A DNA stretch of 64,000 nucleotides from Thalassococcus halodurans (GTDB taxonomy: Bacteria; Pseudomonadota; Alphaproteobacteria; Rhodobacterales; Rhodobacteraceae). Location: the NCBI RefSeq assembly GCF_900108225.1, contig NZ_FNUZ01000001.1:558001-622000 (forward strand). Direction: 5' to 3'. The notes under the pieces were generated by a model. That model had not been told where the DNA came from. It searched no databases and saw only the letters and a list, made by a program, of their open reading frames with translations. The stretch's first letter is position 1, and each line of letters starts with the position of its first letter. Positions 18,602 through 28,881 of the stretch are shown piece after piece. Made by a program: the position numbers and the translations under genes.

Positions 18602-19234
18602 CTAGGCCGGGCGATCTGCCTGAAGGCGGGCGAACAGGCGCAGCGCATGGGACGGATCCTGCGCCATCGACGGCAGGATCGGGTCGTAGGCCGCGCGCAG
18701 CAGACCGGCGATGTCGGGGCGCAGGATCACCGCGCCGTTTTCCACCTGCCCCAAAGGCGAGCGGTCTTTGAACGCGGTGTCGGACCACAGCAGCATGGAT
18801 TGCACCACCTGCGACAGCGCCAACGTATCGGCAGGCACCGCGGACAGGTTCTTGTCCATCCGCAGGAAGATGAAACAGGCCTTAATCGCGCCATCTTCGT
18901 CAAAGCGGAAGATGCGGTACTGGTTGGCGTCGGCCTTTTCCAGACGTTCGACCAGCGGCTTCAGATCGGGGATCATCCGGTCAAGGTCGGGCACTTCGGG
19001 CAGCTCGGACCAGTCACGGAAAAAGAAGACCATGACGTTGGCGCCCAGTTCGGGGTCCGTTTCGGCCATCTTGTGACCGGACAGGGCACAGACGGCCTCG
19101 AACGCGCCTTTGACGACAGACAGGGTTTCGTCGGCCACGCCGAACACGATCGGGGATAGCGGACGCCCCCAGCGCGCAAACAGAAAGCTGCCGTCGCTGC
19201 GGGTGAAATGGGCTTCGATGTCTTTCGGATCCAT
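18602..19234 (-). CDS. Conserved hypothetical protein between ruvB and ybgC
   Basis: The 210-aa soluble protein has no domain I can name. It begins MDPKDIEAHFTRSDG and contains VVFFFRDWSELPEVPDLDRM and an acidic, mixed alpha/beta-looking middle. No signal peptide or membrane helix is seen. ATG at 19234 follows AGAGG and gives a clean N-terminus. Upstream extension would overlap ruvB antisensibly poor sequence. I recall homologues at this same place in other Rhodobacterales, so it is probably a real, order-restricted gene. Its position hints at a link to either Holliday-junction repair or the Tol system, but no function can be given. Confidence 0.8.
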   Translation of the reverse strand: MDPKDIEAHFTRSDGSFLFARWGRPLSPIVFGVADETLSVVKGAFEAVCALSGHKMAETDPELGANVMVFFFRDWSELPEVPDLDRMIPDLKPLVERLEKADANQYRIFRFDEDGAIKACFIFLRMDKNLSAVPADTLALSQVVQSMLLWSDTAFKDRSPLGQVENGAVILRPDIAGLLRAAYDPILPSMAQDPSHALRLFARLQADRPA

Positions 19235-19301
19235 TGCCAAACCTCTGCCTTTGGGCGTTGGCGGCGATGTCGCATTCTTGGGGCCGAAGGGCAAGGGTCG
19301 G

Positions 19302-20330
19302 CTATTTGCCGAACAAATCCGTTTGCCCCGCAGGTTTCGGCATCGGCAACCCCAGATGCGCCCACGCCTTTTGCGCCAGCATCCGGCCACGGGGCGTTCG
19401 CTGGATCAGACCCTGTTGCAGCAGGTAAGGTTCAATCACCTCTTCCAGCGCATCGCGGCTTTCGGACAGGGCGGCAGACAGGGTTTCGATCCCCACAGGC
19501 CCGCCCGCGTAGTTTTCCGCGATCAGCGACAGGTACCGACGGTCGGCACCGTCCAGCCCCAGTTGATCAACGCCAAGACGGGTCAGCGCGTTATCGGCCA
19601 GTTCGCGGGTCACAACACCGTCGCCTTCGACGATAGCAAAGTCCACCACGCGGCGCAGCAAACGGCCCGCGATACGCGGTGTCCCGCGCGCACGGCGGGC
19701 GATTTCGCGCGCGCCGTCGGGATCAGAGCGCACGCCCAGCTTTTCAGCGTTGCGCGACACGATGTGGTTCAGCTCTTCTACTGTGTAGAACTGAAGCCGT
19801 GTCGGAATCCCGAAACGGTCGCGCAACGGCGTGGTGAGCAGGCCCAAACGCGTGGTCGCCCCGACCAGCGTGAAAGGCTGCAATTCGATCCGCACGGTCC
19901 GCGCGGCGGGGCCTTCGCCGATGACCAGATCAAGCTCGAAGTCCTCCATCGCGGGATAGAGCACCTCTTCCACCGCCGGATTCAGACGATGGATTTCGTC
20001 GATAAACAGAACATCCCGCGCCTCGAGGTTGGTCAGGATCGCGGCCAGATCACCGGCCTTGGCCAGAACCGGCCCCGAGGTCATGCGGAAGTTCACGCCG
20101 AGTTCCCGCGCCATGATCTGCGCGAGTGTGGTTTTGCCCAATCCCGGCGGGCCGTGGAACAGCGTGTGATCCATCGCTTCTTGCCGCTGACGGGCAGATT
20201 GCAGGAAAACGCGCAGGTTTGCGCGCGCTTCGGCCTGACCGACAAAATCATCCAGTGTCTGCGGGCGCAGGGCGCGGTCGCGATCCTCTGGCAGCGGATC
20301 GGGGCGCAATGTGGGATCAGAGTCTTGCAT
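19302..20330 (-). CDS. ruvB: Holliday junction branch migration helicase RuvB
   Basis: This 342-aa AAA+ ATPase drives branch migration with RuvA. It has Walker [12 protein letters not shown] (about 60-70), Walker [10 protein letters not shown] (about 110-118), sensor GATTRLGLL and arginine-finger regions, and the C-terminal winged helix ending [13 protein letters not shown]. It is 9 bp downstream of ruvA. Length and order (C-A-B) are standard. Confidence 0.97.
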   Translation of the reverse strand: MQDSDPTLRPDPLPEDRDRALRPQTLDDFVGQAEARANLRVFLQSARQRQEAMDHTLFHGPPGLGKTTLAQIMARELGVNFRMTSGPVLAKAGDLAAILTNLEARDVLFIDEIHRLNPAVEEVLYPAMEDFELDLVIGEGPAARTVRIELQPFTLVGATTRLGLLTTPLRDRFGIPTRLQFYTVEELNHIVSRNAEKLGVRSDPDGAREIARRARGTPRIAGRLLRRVVDFAIVEGDGVVTRELADNALTRLGVDQLGLDGADRRYLSLIAENYAGGPVGIETLSAALSESRDALEEVIEPYLLQQGLIQRTPRGRMLAQKAWAHLGLPMPKPAGQTDLFGK

Positions 20331-20339
20331 ATCGTGCCC

Positions 20340-21014
20340 TTAGGATTTCGGAGCCAGCAGTTTCAGCGCGGCGCGGATTAGGGCGGATGTGTCCGCCTCC
20401 GGGTTTTCGCCAGCGGCCTGCGCCACAGCGCCCGCCGCCTCACCCGGAGCATAGCCCAGATTGCCAAGCGCCGACAGCGCTTCGGCCTGCGCGGATTGGT
20501 TGGGTTTCGGCTTGGGTGCGGCTTTGGGGGCTGGTGCAGCGGGTTCGATCACCGCGTCATCCTCGGGCAGGACGGGGGCCGCAGTGGGTTCGGACGTGCC
20601 CATGGCCATCACAGCAGGTGCCTTGTCCTTAAGCTCATTCACAACGCGCTGCGCGGTTTTCGGGCCGATGCCCTTGGCCGCTTTGACCGAATTCCAGTCA
20701 CCCAAAGCAATCGCGCGGCTGACGCCATCGGGGCCAAGTGTGCCCAGAATGGCCAGCGACGCCTTCGCACCGACGCCCTGCACGCTCATCAACAGACGGT
20801 GCCATTCCTTTTCCACCAGCGTTGGAAAGCCGAACAGCTGCAAAAGGTCTTCGCGCACCAGCAGGTCGGTGAACAGTGCCACCGCCTCGCCCACACCGGG
20901 CAAGGACGCCATCACACGATCCGAGCAATAGACAACATAGCCCACGCCACGCACGTCGATCAGAACGTGATCCATGGCCTTATATTCGATACGCCCTGCA
21001 ATCCGGCCAATCAT
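20340..21014 (-). CDS. ruvA: Holliday junction branch migration protein RuvA
   Basis: This 224-aa Holliday-junction-binding protein has an N-terminal OB fold ([11 protein letters not shown]...), two helix-hairpin-helix motifs ([13 protein letters not shown] near 75 and [13 protein letters not shown] near 110) and a flexible Ala/Pro/Lys linker before domain III (residues about 178-224) that contacts RuvB. The linker region [12 protein letters not shown] is longer than in E. coli. ATG at 21014 overlaps the ruvC stop by 4 nt. Confidence 0.96.
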   Translation of the reverse strand: MIGRIAGRIEYKAMDHVLIDVRGVGYVVYCSDRVMASLPGVGEAVALFTDLLVREDLLQLFGFPTLVEKEWHRLLMSVQGVGAKASLAILGTLGPDGVSRAIALGDWNSVKAAKGIGPKTAQRVVNELKDKAPAVMAMGTSEPTAAPVLPEDDAVIEPAAPAPKAAPKPKPNQSAQAEALSALGNLGYAPGEAAGAVAQAAGENPEADTSALIRAALKLLAPKS

Positions 21015-21514
21015 GCCGCACCCCCGACAATCTTGGGCGCAGCGGGCGCCCGCATGTAATACGCATGACAAATCGCAATCGCCAAAGCATCGGCTGCGTC
21101 CGGACTTTCGATCTGGACGCCGGGCAACTGCATTTTCACCATGTGATTGATCTGGTTCTTATCGGCATGGCCGACACCCACCACGGTTTTCTTGACCTTG
21201 TTCGGGGCATATTCCCCGATCTCCAAGCCAAACTGCGCGGGCACCAATACGGCAATCGCCCGCGCCTGCCCCAGTTTCAGCGTTGCGACCGCGTCCTTGT
21301 TCACAAAGGTCTGTTCGACCGCCGCCGTTTCAGGCGCGTATTGCTGGAAGATACCAGTCAGTTGCTGATGCAGCGACAAAAGACGCGGGGCCAGATCGCC
21401 CGCCGAGGTGTGCAAAGTGCCGTTGGCCACATGGCGCAAACGGACGCCATCAGCCTCGATCACGCCCCAACCGAGATTCCTTAACCCCGGATCAATGCCG
21501 ATTACCCTGATCAC
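21011..21514 (-). CDS. ruvC: Crossover junction endodeoxyribonuclease RuvC
   Basis: This 167-aa RNase H-fold resolvase starts [16 protein letters not shown], which supplies the first catalytic Asp. [21 protein letters not shown] carries the second acidic residue, and [14 protein letters not shown] near 138-150 the final Asp residues. It cleaves Holliday junctions processed by RuvAB. The start is GTG at 21514 after GAGAGG. Confidence 0.96.
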   Translation of the reverse strand: MIRVIGIDPGLRNLGWGVIEADGVRLRHVANGTLHTSAGDLAPRLLSLHQQLTGIFQQYAPETAAVEQTFVNKDAVATLKLGQARAIAVLVPAQFGLEIGEYAPNKVKKTVVGVGHADKNQINHMVKMQLPGVQIESPDAADALAIAICHAYYMRAPAAPKIVGGAA

Positions 21515-21727
21515 TGCCGCCTCTCATGTGCTTTTGGATGAAGTAGCACGAAAGGAGAACATTCGCCAAGCGCAAAGCGCGCGTCGGCAAATTGCCAAGA
21601 CGCCTGCCAAGACAGCAGCGCAAAATGACAATCCGTATCGTCACTTTGTATTTTCGTAAATATTTCTGTTACTTAAGCGTGATGCTGCTATGCAGAAAAT
21701 GCATCTGGGCTATGCAAAATCTCGGAC

Positions 21728-21756
21728 TTGTTGGTTTACAAACTGCGCAATATTTG
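21728..21756 (+). promoter_or_regulatory. Candidate sigma-70 promoter of the DUF1127 gene
   Basis: TTGTTG (21728-21733) and TATTTG (21751-21756) are separated by exactly 17 bp and lie about 50 bp before the DUF1127 start. The 292-bp gap 21515-21806 holds no other gene that I can support. Confidence 0.4.
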
Positions 21757-21806
21757 GGCGGCAGACGAATAAATACCCCCATAAAATCAGCATCCGGAAA
21801 ACCATC

Positions 21807-22016
21807 ATGGCTTTTTTTGACACAACACGCACTTCACTCGCCCCGACCGGCCTTGCCAACGGCATCGGCTCGCTTTTCGTATCCGCGTTCGGCACAGCCA
21901 GCCACTGGAACGACGTCCGCCGCACACAGCGCGCCCTGTCGCAGCTGTCTGACCGTGAACTGGAAGACATCGGCCTGACACGCGCCGACATCGCAAAGGT
22001 CGCGCGCCGCGCCTAA
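21807..22016 (+). CDS. DUF1127 domain-containing mini-protein
   Basis: The 69-aa protein ends in the DUF1127 (YjiS-like) arginine-rich helix: LSDRELEDIGLTRADIAKVARRA. Small DUF1127 proteins are abundant in alphaproteobacteria and some bind RNA or affect stress and phosphate physiology. I choose ATG 21807 (MAFFDTTRTSL) because the conserved N-terminal segment begins there. It is a monocistron with its own predicted promoter and a strong terminator. Confidence 0.85.
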   Translation: MAFFDTTRTSLAPTGLANGIGSLFVSAFGTASHWNDVRRTQRALSQLSDRELEDIGLTRADIAKVARRA

Positions 22017-22043
22017 GCCCGCCGCGCCTTTGGGGGGACGCAA

Positions 22044-22076
22044 AAAGCCCGCACTCTGGATAAGAGTGCGGGCTTT
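22044..22076 (+). terminator. Rho-independent terminator of the DUF1127 gene
   Basis: Positions 22044-22057 (AAAGCCCGCACTCT) and 22063-22076 (AGAGTGCGGGCTTT) form a perfect 14-bp stem with a 5-nt loop, 27 bp after the stop codon. A/T tracts on both sides allow it to act in both directions, including for the minus-strand gene that ends at 22096. Confidence 0.9.
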
Positions 22077-22095
22077 CTACTTGAATGACTACGCT

Positions 22096-22437
22096 TCAGA
22101 GAATGTTGGAGAACACACTCGCTAACTGAGAGGTTACCGGGTCGGGTGCCATAATGAACGCGCCAACCTTTTCAGCCAGATTTCCGCCGGCCAGTGAATC
22201 GACATGGCTAAGGTAATCGACCTCGCCAAGATACGTCTGAAACAGAACCTTCATGCCAAACAGAAATGCCATGAAAAACACGAATGGACCGCGCATGGAC
22301 GTCGTGGAAAGAACCGTGGGTTTTTGAATGAAAACCCCGTTTTCGTCCACTTTCGTACGATAGCCAAAAGCCATTTTTCGATGTTTTTTTCGCACCTGTT
22401 TATGGCGCTTTGCAAATGCAGCAGCACTATTTTGCAT
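22096..22437 (-). CDS. Small conserved membrane protein of unknown function
   Basis: The 113-aa protein has a basic N-terminus (RHKQVRKKHRKMAFGYRTKVDENG) and one predicted membrane helix near residues 50-65 (GPFVFFMAFLFGMKVLF). A C-terminal domain follows with LAEKVGAFIMAPDPVTSQ. ATG is preceded by GAGG at good spacing. I believe similar proteins recur in Rhodobacterales but I know no function for them. It lies alone between a convergent DUF1127 gene and prmA. Confidence 0.75.
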   Translation of the reverse strand: MQNSAAAFAKRHKQVRKKHRKMAFGYRTKVDENGVFIQKPTVLSTTSMRGPFVFFMAFLFGMKVLFQTYLGEVDYLSHVDSLAGGNLAEKVGAFIMAPDPVTSQLASVFSNIL

Positions 22438-22533
22438 CGTTACCTCGAACCAACGGTCCCCACCGCCTGTTGGATTTAATTAAAATCCTAATCGGGCAGA
22501 AGTGCGGCTGGATTCAGGCAAATACGCGGATGC

Positions 22534-23415
22534 TCAGCCCTTATCGGCTTTAATCAAGGTTAACGTTGTCCACTCGCCGATTTCCTCGCGGAAATGCACA
22601 ACCACCCCGTGTTTGCTGTACTCATCCACAACTTCATCCGCCTGTTCATTCAGGATTCCGGACAAAATCGCATAGCCACCGTCCTGCAAGTTTTTGCCCA
22701 TATCAGGGGCCAAATCGATCAGCGGAGCCTTAAGGATATTGGCGAAAATAAGGTCGTAGGGCGCTTTATCCTGTAGCGCATCTGCACCAAATCCAGCGGC
22801 CTCAAGACAGTTCACACGGCCTTCCAGATCGTTGGCGCGCACGTTGGCCTCGGCCACTTCTACGGCCACTGCATCAATATCGGACGCCAGAACCGTTTCC
22901 GGCCAGACCCGCGCCGCTGCCATCGCCAGAACAGCCGTACCACAGCCGATATCCAGCACGTTCTTGCAGCGCACGCCTTCATTCAGCAGACGGTCCAGAC
23001 CGCGCAGACAGCCCTGTGTCGTGCCGTGATGGCCGGTACCAAAGGCCATCGCGGCCTCGATCAACAAGGGTTCCGCGTCGGCGGGCACCTTGTCGGCATC
23101 GTGGCTGCCGTAAACAAAGAAACGGCCCGCTTCGACCGGCACCAGTTCGCGACGCACTTTGGCGACCCAATCGGTGTCGGGCAGTTCCGACACCACAAAG
23201 GGTTTCGCACTGAAGGCCGCCGCCAGCAAAGCCAGTTCCGCGTCATCGGGTGCTTCGTCTTCGAAATAGCCGCCCACTTCCCAGATGCCTGCACCGTCTT
23301 CGATTTCGAACACGCCAACGCCCGTGGGTTCAGGCCAAAGGTTTTCCATCGCGCGACCCAATGCCTCTGCGCCTTCGCGCCCTGGAAGGGTGGTGAATGC
23401 GGTGTAGGTGGTCAT
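22534..23415 (-). CDS. prmA: Ribosomal protein L11 methyltransferase PrmA
   Basis: The 293-aa protein has a PrmA N-terminal substrate-recognition domain (about 1-95) and a class I SAM methyltransferase domain. AFGTGHHGTTQGCLR (about 128-142) and VLDIGCGTAVLAMAAAR (about 156-172) are diagnostic, and DLIFANILKAPL is the catalytic NxL-type motif. It trimethylates ribosomal protein L11 in characterised species. Confidence 0.94.
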   Translation of the reverse strand: MTTYTAFTTLPGREGAEALGRAMENLWPEPTGVGVFEIEDGAGIWEVGGYFEDEAPDDAELALLAAAFSAKPFVVSELPDTDWVAKVRRELVPVEAGRFFVYGSHDADKVPADAEPLLIEAAMAFGTGHHGTTQGCLRGLDRLLNEGVRCKNVLDIGCGTAVLAMAAARVWPETVLASDIDAVAVEVAEANVRANDLEGRVNCLEAAGFGADALQDKAPYDLIFANILKAPLIDLAPDMGKNLQDGGYAILSGILNEQADEVVDEYSKHGVVVHFREEIGEWTTLTLIKADKG

Positions 23416-23490
23416 GGCTTTGGCCCTTTACGGTCAAGAACGGTTTCGCGGGCTTCTTCCACGCCGCGCAGGTTTTCGCAAGCGCCGCGA

Positions 23491-24723
23491 TTATTCCGCA
23501 GGCGCGGGCAGCGGGCGCGACAACACGGTTTCACGACCCGGTTCCGGATGACGCGGGATCAACAGCGCAAGGCCGAGAGAGGTCAGCGCCATGCCGGATG
23601 CCATCAGAAACACCAACTGCGGCGATTGCAGCCAAAGATAGCCCAAAAGCGCAGGCAGGAAGACCGCTGCGATGTGATTGATGGTAAAGGCCACCGCCGC
23701 CGTTGGCGCGATATCGCCCGGATCGGCGATCTTCTGGAAATAGGTTTTCAGCGCCAAGGCCAGTGCAAAAAACAGGTGGTCCAGCACATACAGAACCGCC
23801 GCCAGCACCACGCCCCAGCCGAACCAGTAGATACCGCCATAGGCAAGGAACACGGCAGCCAGACCCACGTATTCAAACACCAGCGCATTGCGTTCGCCGA
23901 AACGGTGCACGGCATGGCCCATCAGGGGGGCAAAGATCATGTTTGCGATTAGGTTGATCAGATAAAGCGCCGTAACTTCGTGCACGTCAAAACCAAAGCG
24001 TTCGACCATCATGAAGCCCGCAAACACCACAAAGATCTGGCGGCGCGCACCGGCCATGAATTGCAGCAGGTAATACAGCCAGTACCGACGACGCAGGACG
24101 AATTTCTTGACCTGCGGATTAGGCGCTTCGAACTGAGGGAAGGCCAGAATGCAGTAGGCCACAATGACAATCGTCAGCCCGCCCGACGCGAGGTAGACGA
24201 AGTTGTAGCTTAGATCTAACGACTCCCACGTCATCACGATCAGCACATAGGCCACCAGCGTCGCCGCGGACGCGGCAGCCACCAGTTGGCCCAACACCTG
24301 CGGCGCGCGGTTTTTCGGCAGCCATTGCAGCTGCAAAGACTGGTTCACCGTTTCGTAATAGTGAAAGCCGATCGACGACAGCATGGTGATCGTCAGGATA
24401 CCACCCATGGACGGGAACCAAGCCGTGACCGCCGTCGCCGCCCCCAGCATCAACAGCGCGACCATGGCCAGAACCTGTTCCCGCATAAACATGATCACGA
24501 CAATCACACCGACTGCCAGAAACCCCGGAATTTCGCGAACGGTGTGCAGCCAGCCGATGTCAGAGCCGTCGAAATCGCCGACCTCGATGACAAAGTTGTT
24601 CAGCAGCGCTGACCATGTCGAAAAGCTAAGCGGCATGGCAATCGCCATGAGGAACAATAGCGTGACGGGCCGCTGCCAGAATGGCAACGTGCGGGCGTCT
24701 TCAAGGGGAACAATACGGGCCAT
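23491..24723 (-). CDS. MFS transporter
   Basis: This 410-aa polytopic membrane protein has about 12 predicted helices in two halves joined by a cytoplasmic basic stretch (QVKKFVLRRRYWLYYL near 205-220). The overall pattern fits the major facilitator superfamily. The substrate cannot be told. It lies in the same direction as prmA with a 75-bp gap. Confidence 0.8.
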   Translation of the reverse strand: MARIVPLEDARTLPFWQRPVTLLFLMAIAMPLSFSTWSALLNNFVIEVGDFDGSDIGWLHTVREIPGFLAVGVIVVIMFMREQVLAMVALLMLGAATAVTAWFPSMGGILTITMLSSIGFHYYETVNQSLQLQWLPKNRAPQVLGQLVAAASAATLVAYVLIVMTWESLDLSYNFVYLASGGLTIVIVAYCILAFPQFEAPNPQVKKFVLRRRYWLYYLLQFMAGARRQIFVVFAGFMMVERFGFDVHEVTALYLINLIANMIFAPLMGHAVHRFGERNALVFEYVGLAAVFLAYGGIYWFGWGVVLAAVLYVLDHLFFALALALKTYFQKIADPGDIAPTAAVAFTINHIAAVFLPALLGYLWLQSPQLVFLMASGMALTSLGLALLIPRHPEPGRETVLSRPLPAPAE

Positions 24724-24768
24724 GCGTTTGCTTTACGCCGATTGTTGCCCCTTGGCGAGTGCTGAAAT

Positions 24769-25236
24769 TCAGCCCGAGAAGCGGTAATTCACATCCGCAA
24801 AGCTATCGCGCGGGAAGCCGTAGAGAAAGCGCAAACCATCAGGACCTGCGACAACATCATGTTCCGCATTTTCAGGGATATAGAGCGCGATGCCGGACGA
24901 CAGTTCGTGTGCCACGCCATCGATTGTGACTATGCCTGACCCGGACAGACCGAAGTAGAACTCGGACGGATCATGGCGGTGTGCGCACAGCGTGCCTTCA
25001 GGACCGAATTCAGCGACCCCCAGGACCATGCCGGATGTCTGCGTGCGGTCAGCCGAAAATAGCGTGCGCCAAAGTACCGTGCCAAACGCAGGGTCTTCGC
25101 CGCCCTCAAGGGGCGCATGCGCCGCATTGGACACGACTGGCATTGCCGCCATGACCGCTGCGAAATCGGTTTCGACTGTGTGTACCTCGCCTGCCGGCAT
25201 GTCGACGACGGGCATATCTTCGTTGGAATAGTCCAT
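24769..25236 (-). CDS. Cupin domain protein (possible DMSP lyase-like)
   Basis: This 155-aa single cupin is predicted. The first cupin motif HRHDPSEFYFGLSG (near residue 85) supplies His, His and Glu, and PENAEHDV (near 122) the last His of a metal site. The start at 25236 follows GGGAG. Length, marine roseobacter context and motif spacing resemble DddW-type DMSP lyases, but many other metal cupins look alike and no ddd genes lie nearby. The generic cupin call is safe and DddW is a low-confidence alternative. Confidence 0.75.
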   Translation of the reverse strand: MDYSNEDMPVVDMPAGEVHTVETDFAAVMAAMPVVSNAAHAPLEGGEDPAFGTVLWRTLFSADRTQTSGMVLGVAEFGPEGTLCAHRHDPSEFYFGLSGSGIVTIDGVAHELSSGIALYIPENAEHDVVAGPDGLRFLYGFPRDSFADVNYRFSG

Positions 25237-25335
25237 GCCGCATCTCCCATTGCAGCGTGAATTGTCCAAACAGGCTAATCGAATCACGACGTGTCGCACT
25301 TGCCTATGTGCGACACGTTTTTGTCGTTTTGAGGC

Positions 25336-26097
25336 TCAGGCCCGGATGCGCCAACCGGTGCGGAAAATCCACCAGATCACGCCCATGCAGATGACGGTAA
25401 AGCCCCCAATCGCCAGAAGGCTGACAAAGATCGGCACATCGGCCAGCCCGTAGAATGACCAGCGGAAGCCCGAAATCAGGTAGACCACTGGATTGAACAG
25501 GGCGACCGTCTGCCAGAACGGCGGCAGCATCGAGATCGAATAGAACGCCCCGCCAAGGAAGATAAGCGGCGTCACGACCAACAAAGGCACCAGTTGCAGC
25601 TGTTCAAAGTTGCTGGCCCAGATGCCGATGATGAACCCCATCAACGAAAAGCTGAGACAGGTCAGCAGCAGGAACGACAGCATTGCCAAGGGGTGCGCGA
25701 TTTGCAGGTCCACAAACAGCGCGGCGGTCCCAAGGATCACGATCCCGATGAACAACGCTTTTGTCGCGGCGGCCCCGACAAAGCCCATCACGATTTCAAG
25801 GAAATTGATGGGGGCCGACAGGAATTCGTACATCGTCCCGATGAATTTCGGGAAATAGATGCCGAAGGACGCGTTGGAAATCGCCTGAGTGATCACCGAC
25901 AGCATCACCAGACCCGGCACGATGAACGCCCCATAGCTGACACCTTCGACCTGATCGATGCGGCTGCCGATGGCGGCGCCGAAGACCACGAAATAGAGCG
26001 ATGTCGAAATGACAGGCGAAATAAAGCTTTGCGCAAGGGTGCGGAAGAAACGCGCCATTTCGAACTTGTAGATGGCTGCGATAGCGGTCCAGTTCAT
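25336..26097 (-). CDS. ABC-2 type transporter permease
   Basis: This 253-aa integral membrane protein has six predicted helices and the ABC-2 signature region ([40 protein letters not shown], about 165-205). It is the membrane part of an exporter of the YadH/NodJ type. Its ATG overlaps the stop of the ATPase gene by 4 nt, so the two are made in step. Cargo is unknown. Confidence 0.88.
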   Translation of the reverse strand: MNWTAIAAIYKFEMARFFRTLAQSFISPVISTSLYFVVFGAAIGSRIDQVEGVSYGAFIVPGLVMLSVITQAISNASFGIYFPKFIGTMYEFLSAPINFLEIVMGFVGAAATKALFIGIVILGTAALFVDLQIAHPLAMLSFLLLTCLSFSLMGFIIGIWASNFEQLQLVPLLVVTPLIFLGGAFYSISMLPPFWQTVALFNPVVYLISGFRWSFYGLADVPIFVSLLAIGGFTVICMGVIWWIFRTGWRIRA

Positions 26098-27038
26098 GCC
26101 GCGTCCTCCTTGTTTCCGGTGTTGTGGACAAGGTCGACAAAGATGTCTTCCAGCGACTTCTGGCGCGTCTGAATATCGCGCACGCTCAGGCCTTCGGCGG
26201 TCAACGCGGCGATCAGGCGGGCGATGCCTGTGCGTTCCGCGGCGGTATCATAGGTGTAGACCAGCGACGCGCCGTCATCACACAGGTCCAAATCGAAGTC
26301 GGCCAGCGCTTCAGGAAGCTCCGACAGCGACTGCTGCAATTCGATGCACAGCTGCTTCTGCCCCAAACGCTGCATCAGCGCGTCTTTTTCCTCGACCAGC
26401 AACAACTGCCCGCCCGAGATCACACCGATCCGGTCGGCGATGGCTTCGGCCTCTTCGATGTAGTGGGTGGTCAGGATGATGGTCACGCCATCGGCGCGCA
26501 GTTCTTCGACGATCTCCCACATGTCGCGACGCAATTCCACATCGACGCCAGCGGTGGGTTCATCCAGAAACAACACACGCGGATCATGGGACAGCGCCTT
26601 GGCGATCAGCACGCGGCGCTTCATACCGCCGGACAATTCGCGAATGGCCGAGTTGCGTTTGTCCCAAAGCGACAGGCGGCGCAAAATCTGTTCGATGCGC
26701 GCATCATCGCGCGGCTTGCCGAACAAACCACGGGAATAACGCACCGTGTTGATGACCTTTTCAAACGGTTCAAGGTTGATTTCCTGCGGCACCAAGCCAA
26801 CCATCGTGCGCGCGGCACGGTAGTCGGTGATCACGTCGTGACCACCCACACGGACGTGCCCGCCCGTCGGCGTCACCAATCCGCAGATCGTGGAAATCAG
26901 CGTGGTCTTGCCCGCGCCATTGGGGCCGAGCAAAGCCAGAATCTCACCCTTTTCAATAGTCAGAGTGACACCTTTCAGCGCCTCGAAGCCGCCATCATAT
27001 ATTTTTCGGACGTCATCGATTTCGACCATTCCAGTCAT
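26094..27038 (-). CDS. ABC transporter ATP-binding protein (YadG-type)
   Basis: The 314-aa ATPase has Walker [10 protein letters not shown] (about 40-48), Q-loop VPQEI, signature LSGGMKRR (about 138-145), Walker [13 protein letters not shown] and the switch His in [13 protein letters not shown]-terminal domain of about 80 residues follows, as in exporter ATPases. ATG at 27038 after GAGGTGG is preferred to upstream starts. It pairs with the overlapping permease gene. Confidence 0.92.
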   Translation of the reverse strand: MTGMVEIDDVRKIYDGGFEALKGVTLTIEKGEILALLGPNGAGKTTLISTICGLVTPTGGHVRVGGHDVITDYRAARTMVGLVPQEINLEPFEKVINTVRYSRGLFGKPRDDARIEQILRRLSLWDKRNSAIRELSGGMKRRVLIAKALSHDPRVLFLDEPTAGVDVELRRDMWEIVEELRADGVTIILTTHYIEEAEAIADRIGVISGGQLLLVEEKDALMQRLGQKQLCIELQQSLSELPEALADFDLDLCDDGASLVYTYDTAAERTGIARLIAALTAEGLSVRDIQTRQKSLEDIFVDLVHNTGNKEDAA

Positions 27039-27159
27039 ACGCCACCTCACTTTCCAGACGCGCACTCTACCAATGCTTAATCCTTTAGCAATGCGCACTA
27101 ACGCAGAGCTAACGTGCATTTCGGTTTAGTCGTTCCAGACAACAAACATTAACAGACGC

Positions 27160-28881
27160 ATGACGACAGAGATTTATACAAACCGGCCAGCAGCTGGGAT
27201 CGCGCTTGTGGTTATCGGTATCATCGCGATTTCGATAAACGACATGCTGGTCAAATGGTTATCAGCGGACTACCCGCTGCATGAAATCATCGCCATACGG
27301 TCCTTTATCGGACTGGCGTTGATCCTGGCCTTTCTCCGATTTGACGGGGGGCTAACGTCACTGCGAACGCGCACTCCGGTGATCCATATCCTGCGCGGTT
27401 TGTGCATCGTGATGGCCAACCTGACCTTTTACGCCGCCGTCGCGGTCATGCCCTTGGCGCAGGTCACAGCGCTTTTCTTTGTGGCGCCCCTGTTCATCAC
27501 TCTCCTGTCCGTGTTCTTGCTAAAAGAAGCGGTCAGCGCCGCCAGCATCGTAGCGGTTTGCGTGGGATTTCTGGGCGTTATGGTGATGCAGCGCCCATGG
27601 GGCTCGGGCGAGACCGACACGCCGACGCTGGTCTTTTTCCTGCCGATCATGGCTGCGTTTCTTTACGCCCTGACCCAGACACTGACGCGAAAACTGGGCC
27701 TGACAACGCGGGCCTCTGCGATGGCGGTTTATACGCAATCGATCTTTCTGATCATCTGCGCGTCCATGTTCCTTATGGCGGGCGACGGGCGCTTTGCCGC
27801 AAACACCACGAATGAAAGCCTGCTATTCATCGTCAAACCGTGGATCGTGCCCCCGGCAGAGGACCTTTTGATCCTTGCGCTGCTGGGCGTTCTATCCGCC
27901 ATCACGGTGTTCACCCTGACGCAATCCTACAGGCTGGCCAAAGCCGCCATCATCGCACCATTTGAATATATCGGCATGCCGCTGGCCATCCTGTTGGGGT
28001 GGCTGGTCTTCGGCGAATGGCCCACGATCGAGGTCTGGATCGGCTGCGCCCTGATCATCGGCGCGGGGCTTTATGTTCTGGCACACCAGAAAGCCAGGCC
28101 GCGCCCCCACCCAAAGTCAGCACCTGAGCGCGGCTTACATGCCGCGCACAGTGTCGATCATCAACTTGACGTTTTCAGGGTCCGCATCCGGTGTAATGCC
28201 GTGGCCAAGGTTGAAGATGTGCGGGCCGTTGCGGAAGGCTTCGACCACACGCTTGGTTTCCGCCACCAGCGCATCGCCGCCTGTCACCATATGGGACGAC
28301 GCAAGATTGCCCTGCACGCAACCCGACACCTGAACATGCTCGGCGGCCCATTCCGGCGTAACGCTGTCATCAATCGCCACACAGTCGGCACCCGTTGCCT
28401 GATGGAAGCCGATGTAATGATCACCCGCCTGACGCGGGAATGCGATGACCGGCAGGTCAGGGAAACGCGACTTCAGTTCAGAGGTGATAATCCGCGCCGG
28501 TTCCTGCGCGTATTTGATGAAATCGTCACCCTTCAGCGACCCCGCCCAGCTGTCGAAGATTTTGACAACCTCGGCACCGGCCTTCACCTGCTCGGTCAGA
28601 TAATCGATCGTGGATTCCGTCAGGCGGTCGATGATCTTTTCGAACAGCGCACGGTTTTCTTCTTTCATTGCGTGGGCCGGCCCCTGATCCGGCGTACCCC
28701 GACCCGCGATCATATAAGTAGCTACCGTCCAAGGCGCACCGGCAAAACCGATCAGCGTGGTTTCCTCGGGCAGCTCGCGGCGCAGGATGCGCACGGTTTC
28801 GTAGACGGGGTTCAACGTGTCGTGGATCATCTCGCCGCGACCCAGCTTGTCGAAATCCGCATCCGACGTGATCGTCGATAA
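27160..28881 (+). CDS. DMT (EamA) family transporter with read-through C-terminus
   Basis: Residues about 8-312 make a normal drug/metabolite transporter: ten predicted helices in two EamA repeats. These include [21 protein letters not shown] at the start and [27 protein letters not shown] at the end. A normal protein would stop near base 28125, but this frame has no stop there. It runs on for about 250 low-quality, His/Arg-rich codons antisense to hemE, ending at 28881. A TGA does occur at 28124-28126 in the +2 frame, which suggests a small indel near the 3' end removed the original stop. The conserved part is intact, so the gene may still work. The exact C-terminus is uncertain. Confidence 0.7.
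   Translation: MTTEIYTNRPAAGIALVVIGIIAISINDMLVKWLSADYPLHEIIAIRSFIGLALILAFLRFDGGLTSLRTRTPVIHILRGLCIVMANLTFYAAVAVMPLAQVTALFFVAPLFITLLSVFLLKEAVSAASIVAVCVGFLGVMVMQRPWGSGETDTPTLVFFLPIMAAFLYALTQTLTRKLGLTTRASAMAVYTQSIFLIICASMFLMAGDGRFAANTTNESLLFIVKPWIVPPAEDLLILALLGVLSAITVFTLTQSYRLAKAAIIAPFEYIGMPLAILLGWLVFGEWPTIEVWIGCALIIGAGLYVLAHQKARPRPHPKSAPERGLHAAHSVDHQLDVFRVRIRCNAVAKVEDVRAVAEGFDHTLGFRHQRIAACHHMGRRKIALHATRHLNMLGGPFRRNAVINRHTVGTRCLMEADVMITRLTRECDDRQVRETRLQFRGDNPRRFLRVFDEIVTLQRPRPAVEDFDNLGTGLHLLGQIIDRGFRQAVDDLFEQRTVFFFHCVGRPLIRRTPTRDHISSYRPRRTGKTDQRGFLGQLAAQDAHGFVDGVQRVVDHLAATQLVEIRIRRDRR

Noticed and set aside
22472-22488. GGATTT-N5-AAATCC palindrome upstream of the 113-aa membrane protein
   Set aside because: Short, AT-rich and without supporting promoter elements. 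It could easily occur by chance.
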